From Halospina denitrificans (GTDB lineage: Bacteria; Pseudomonadota; Gammaproteobacteria; Pseudomonadales; Oleiphilaceae): a stretch of DNA of 64,000 nt. A model generated the notes under the pieces. That model did not search any database, was not told the origin of the DNA, and saw only the letters and a list, made by a program, of their open reading frames with translations. The position numbers and the translations under genes are program-made. Below, one piece after another: positions 63,901 to 64,000 of this stretch. The first letter of the stretch is position 1. Every line of letters begins with the position of its first letter. The stretch covers positions 1 to 64,000 of the forward strand of contig NZ_SOAX01000004.1 of assembly GCF_004364635.1 (NCBI RefSeq), in the 5' to 3' direction.

Positions 63901-63961
63901 CAACAAAACCCGCCAAGGCTATGCTCTTCGGAGCACCCTCAAACCGGCGGGTTACTTTTTT
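63901..63961 (+). ncRNA. Candidate ~60-nt small RNA ending in a terminator
   Basis: Directly after the promoter, AACCCGCC at 63907-63914 pairs with GGCGGGTT at 63946-63953. Inside it a TGCTC-TTCG-GAGCA tetraloop hairpin lies at 63922-63935. A T-rich tail (63956-63961) gives a rho-independent end. There is no open frame of note. It may be a free small RNA or the attenuated leader of a gene beyond the window. Confidence 0.5.
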
Positions 63962-64000
63962 ATAGGGCGCATGGATGCGATTTGATAAGCCCCCCAAGAC

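Overview
The window looks like a chromosome segment of a GC-rich, marine or halophilic denitrifying gammaproteobacterium of the Marinobacter/Halospina/Pseudomonas type. The gene orders support this: ubiE-ubiJ-ubiB-hisI-hisE-tatABC-rsmE, ygfB-pepP-ubiH-ubiI, zapA-6S RNA-fau, accB-accC-prmA-dusB-fis-purH-purD, and a clade I nosRZDFYL cluster. The genus is inferred from layout and protein character, not from any search. I saw no rRNA, tRNA or CRISPR array.

Layout. Bases 1-270 hold a probable insertion-sequence end. 272-6030 carry a DUF4124 protein, a metallophosphoesterase, a CDP-archaeol-synthase-like membrane protein, fumC, an alpha/beta hydrolase and two small conserved genes. 6140-14084 are one dense, mostly overlapping run for ubiquinone (ubiE, ubiJ, ubiB), histidine (hisI, hisE), Tat export (tatABC), rsmE and a CLC channel. 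It is interrupted after hisE and followed after the CLC gene by two large palindromic elements that share a core. 14247-18713 (minus) is ubiI-ubiH-pepP-ygfB. Divergent from it come a small coiled-coil gene, zapA, 6S RNA and fau. ilvA follows at 20619-22136.

22257-35642 is an anaerobic-respiration and copper block placed between ilvA and rpiA. It holds a c-type cytochrome, a PspF-like sigma-54 activator, a UreH/TauE-type membrane protein, a TonB-dependent copper receptor, a carboxylesterase, an unknown small gene and nosRZDFYL. FNR/DNR-like boxes precede the cytochrome and nosR. A good sigma-54 promoter precedes the copper receptor. NosZ has a Tat signal and needs copper, so the block, the receptor and tatABC in the same window fit together.

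35703-42051 hold rpiA, an acyl-CoA dehydrogenase with a TetR-type operator, ppa, and a divergent c-di-GMP pair: a LapD-like degenerate GGDEF/EAL receptor and an apparently active diguanylate cyclase. 42098-50899 hold aroQ, accBC, prmA, a DUF3426 protein, dusB, fis and purHD. 52194-54760 (minus) is an arsenic operon, arsR-arsC-acr3-arsH. 54926-59277 is a lipid-looking cluster: a CFA-synthase-family methyltransferase, a geranylgeranyl-reductase-family flavoprotein, a duplicated DsbA/HCCA-isomerase protein and a dual-specificity phosphatase. The rest is an MscS channel, a FrnE-like DsbA protein, a dps gene reduced to its two ends, a secretin-fragment-like protein, a J-domain membrane protein, an inositol monophosphatase coupled to a 49-codon methylglyoxal synthase remnant, and a candidate 60-nt small RNA at the right edge.
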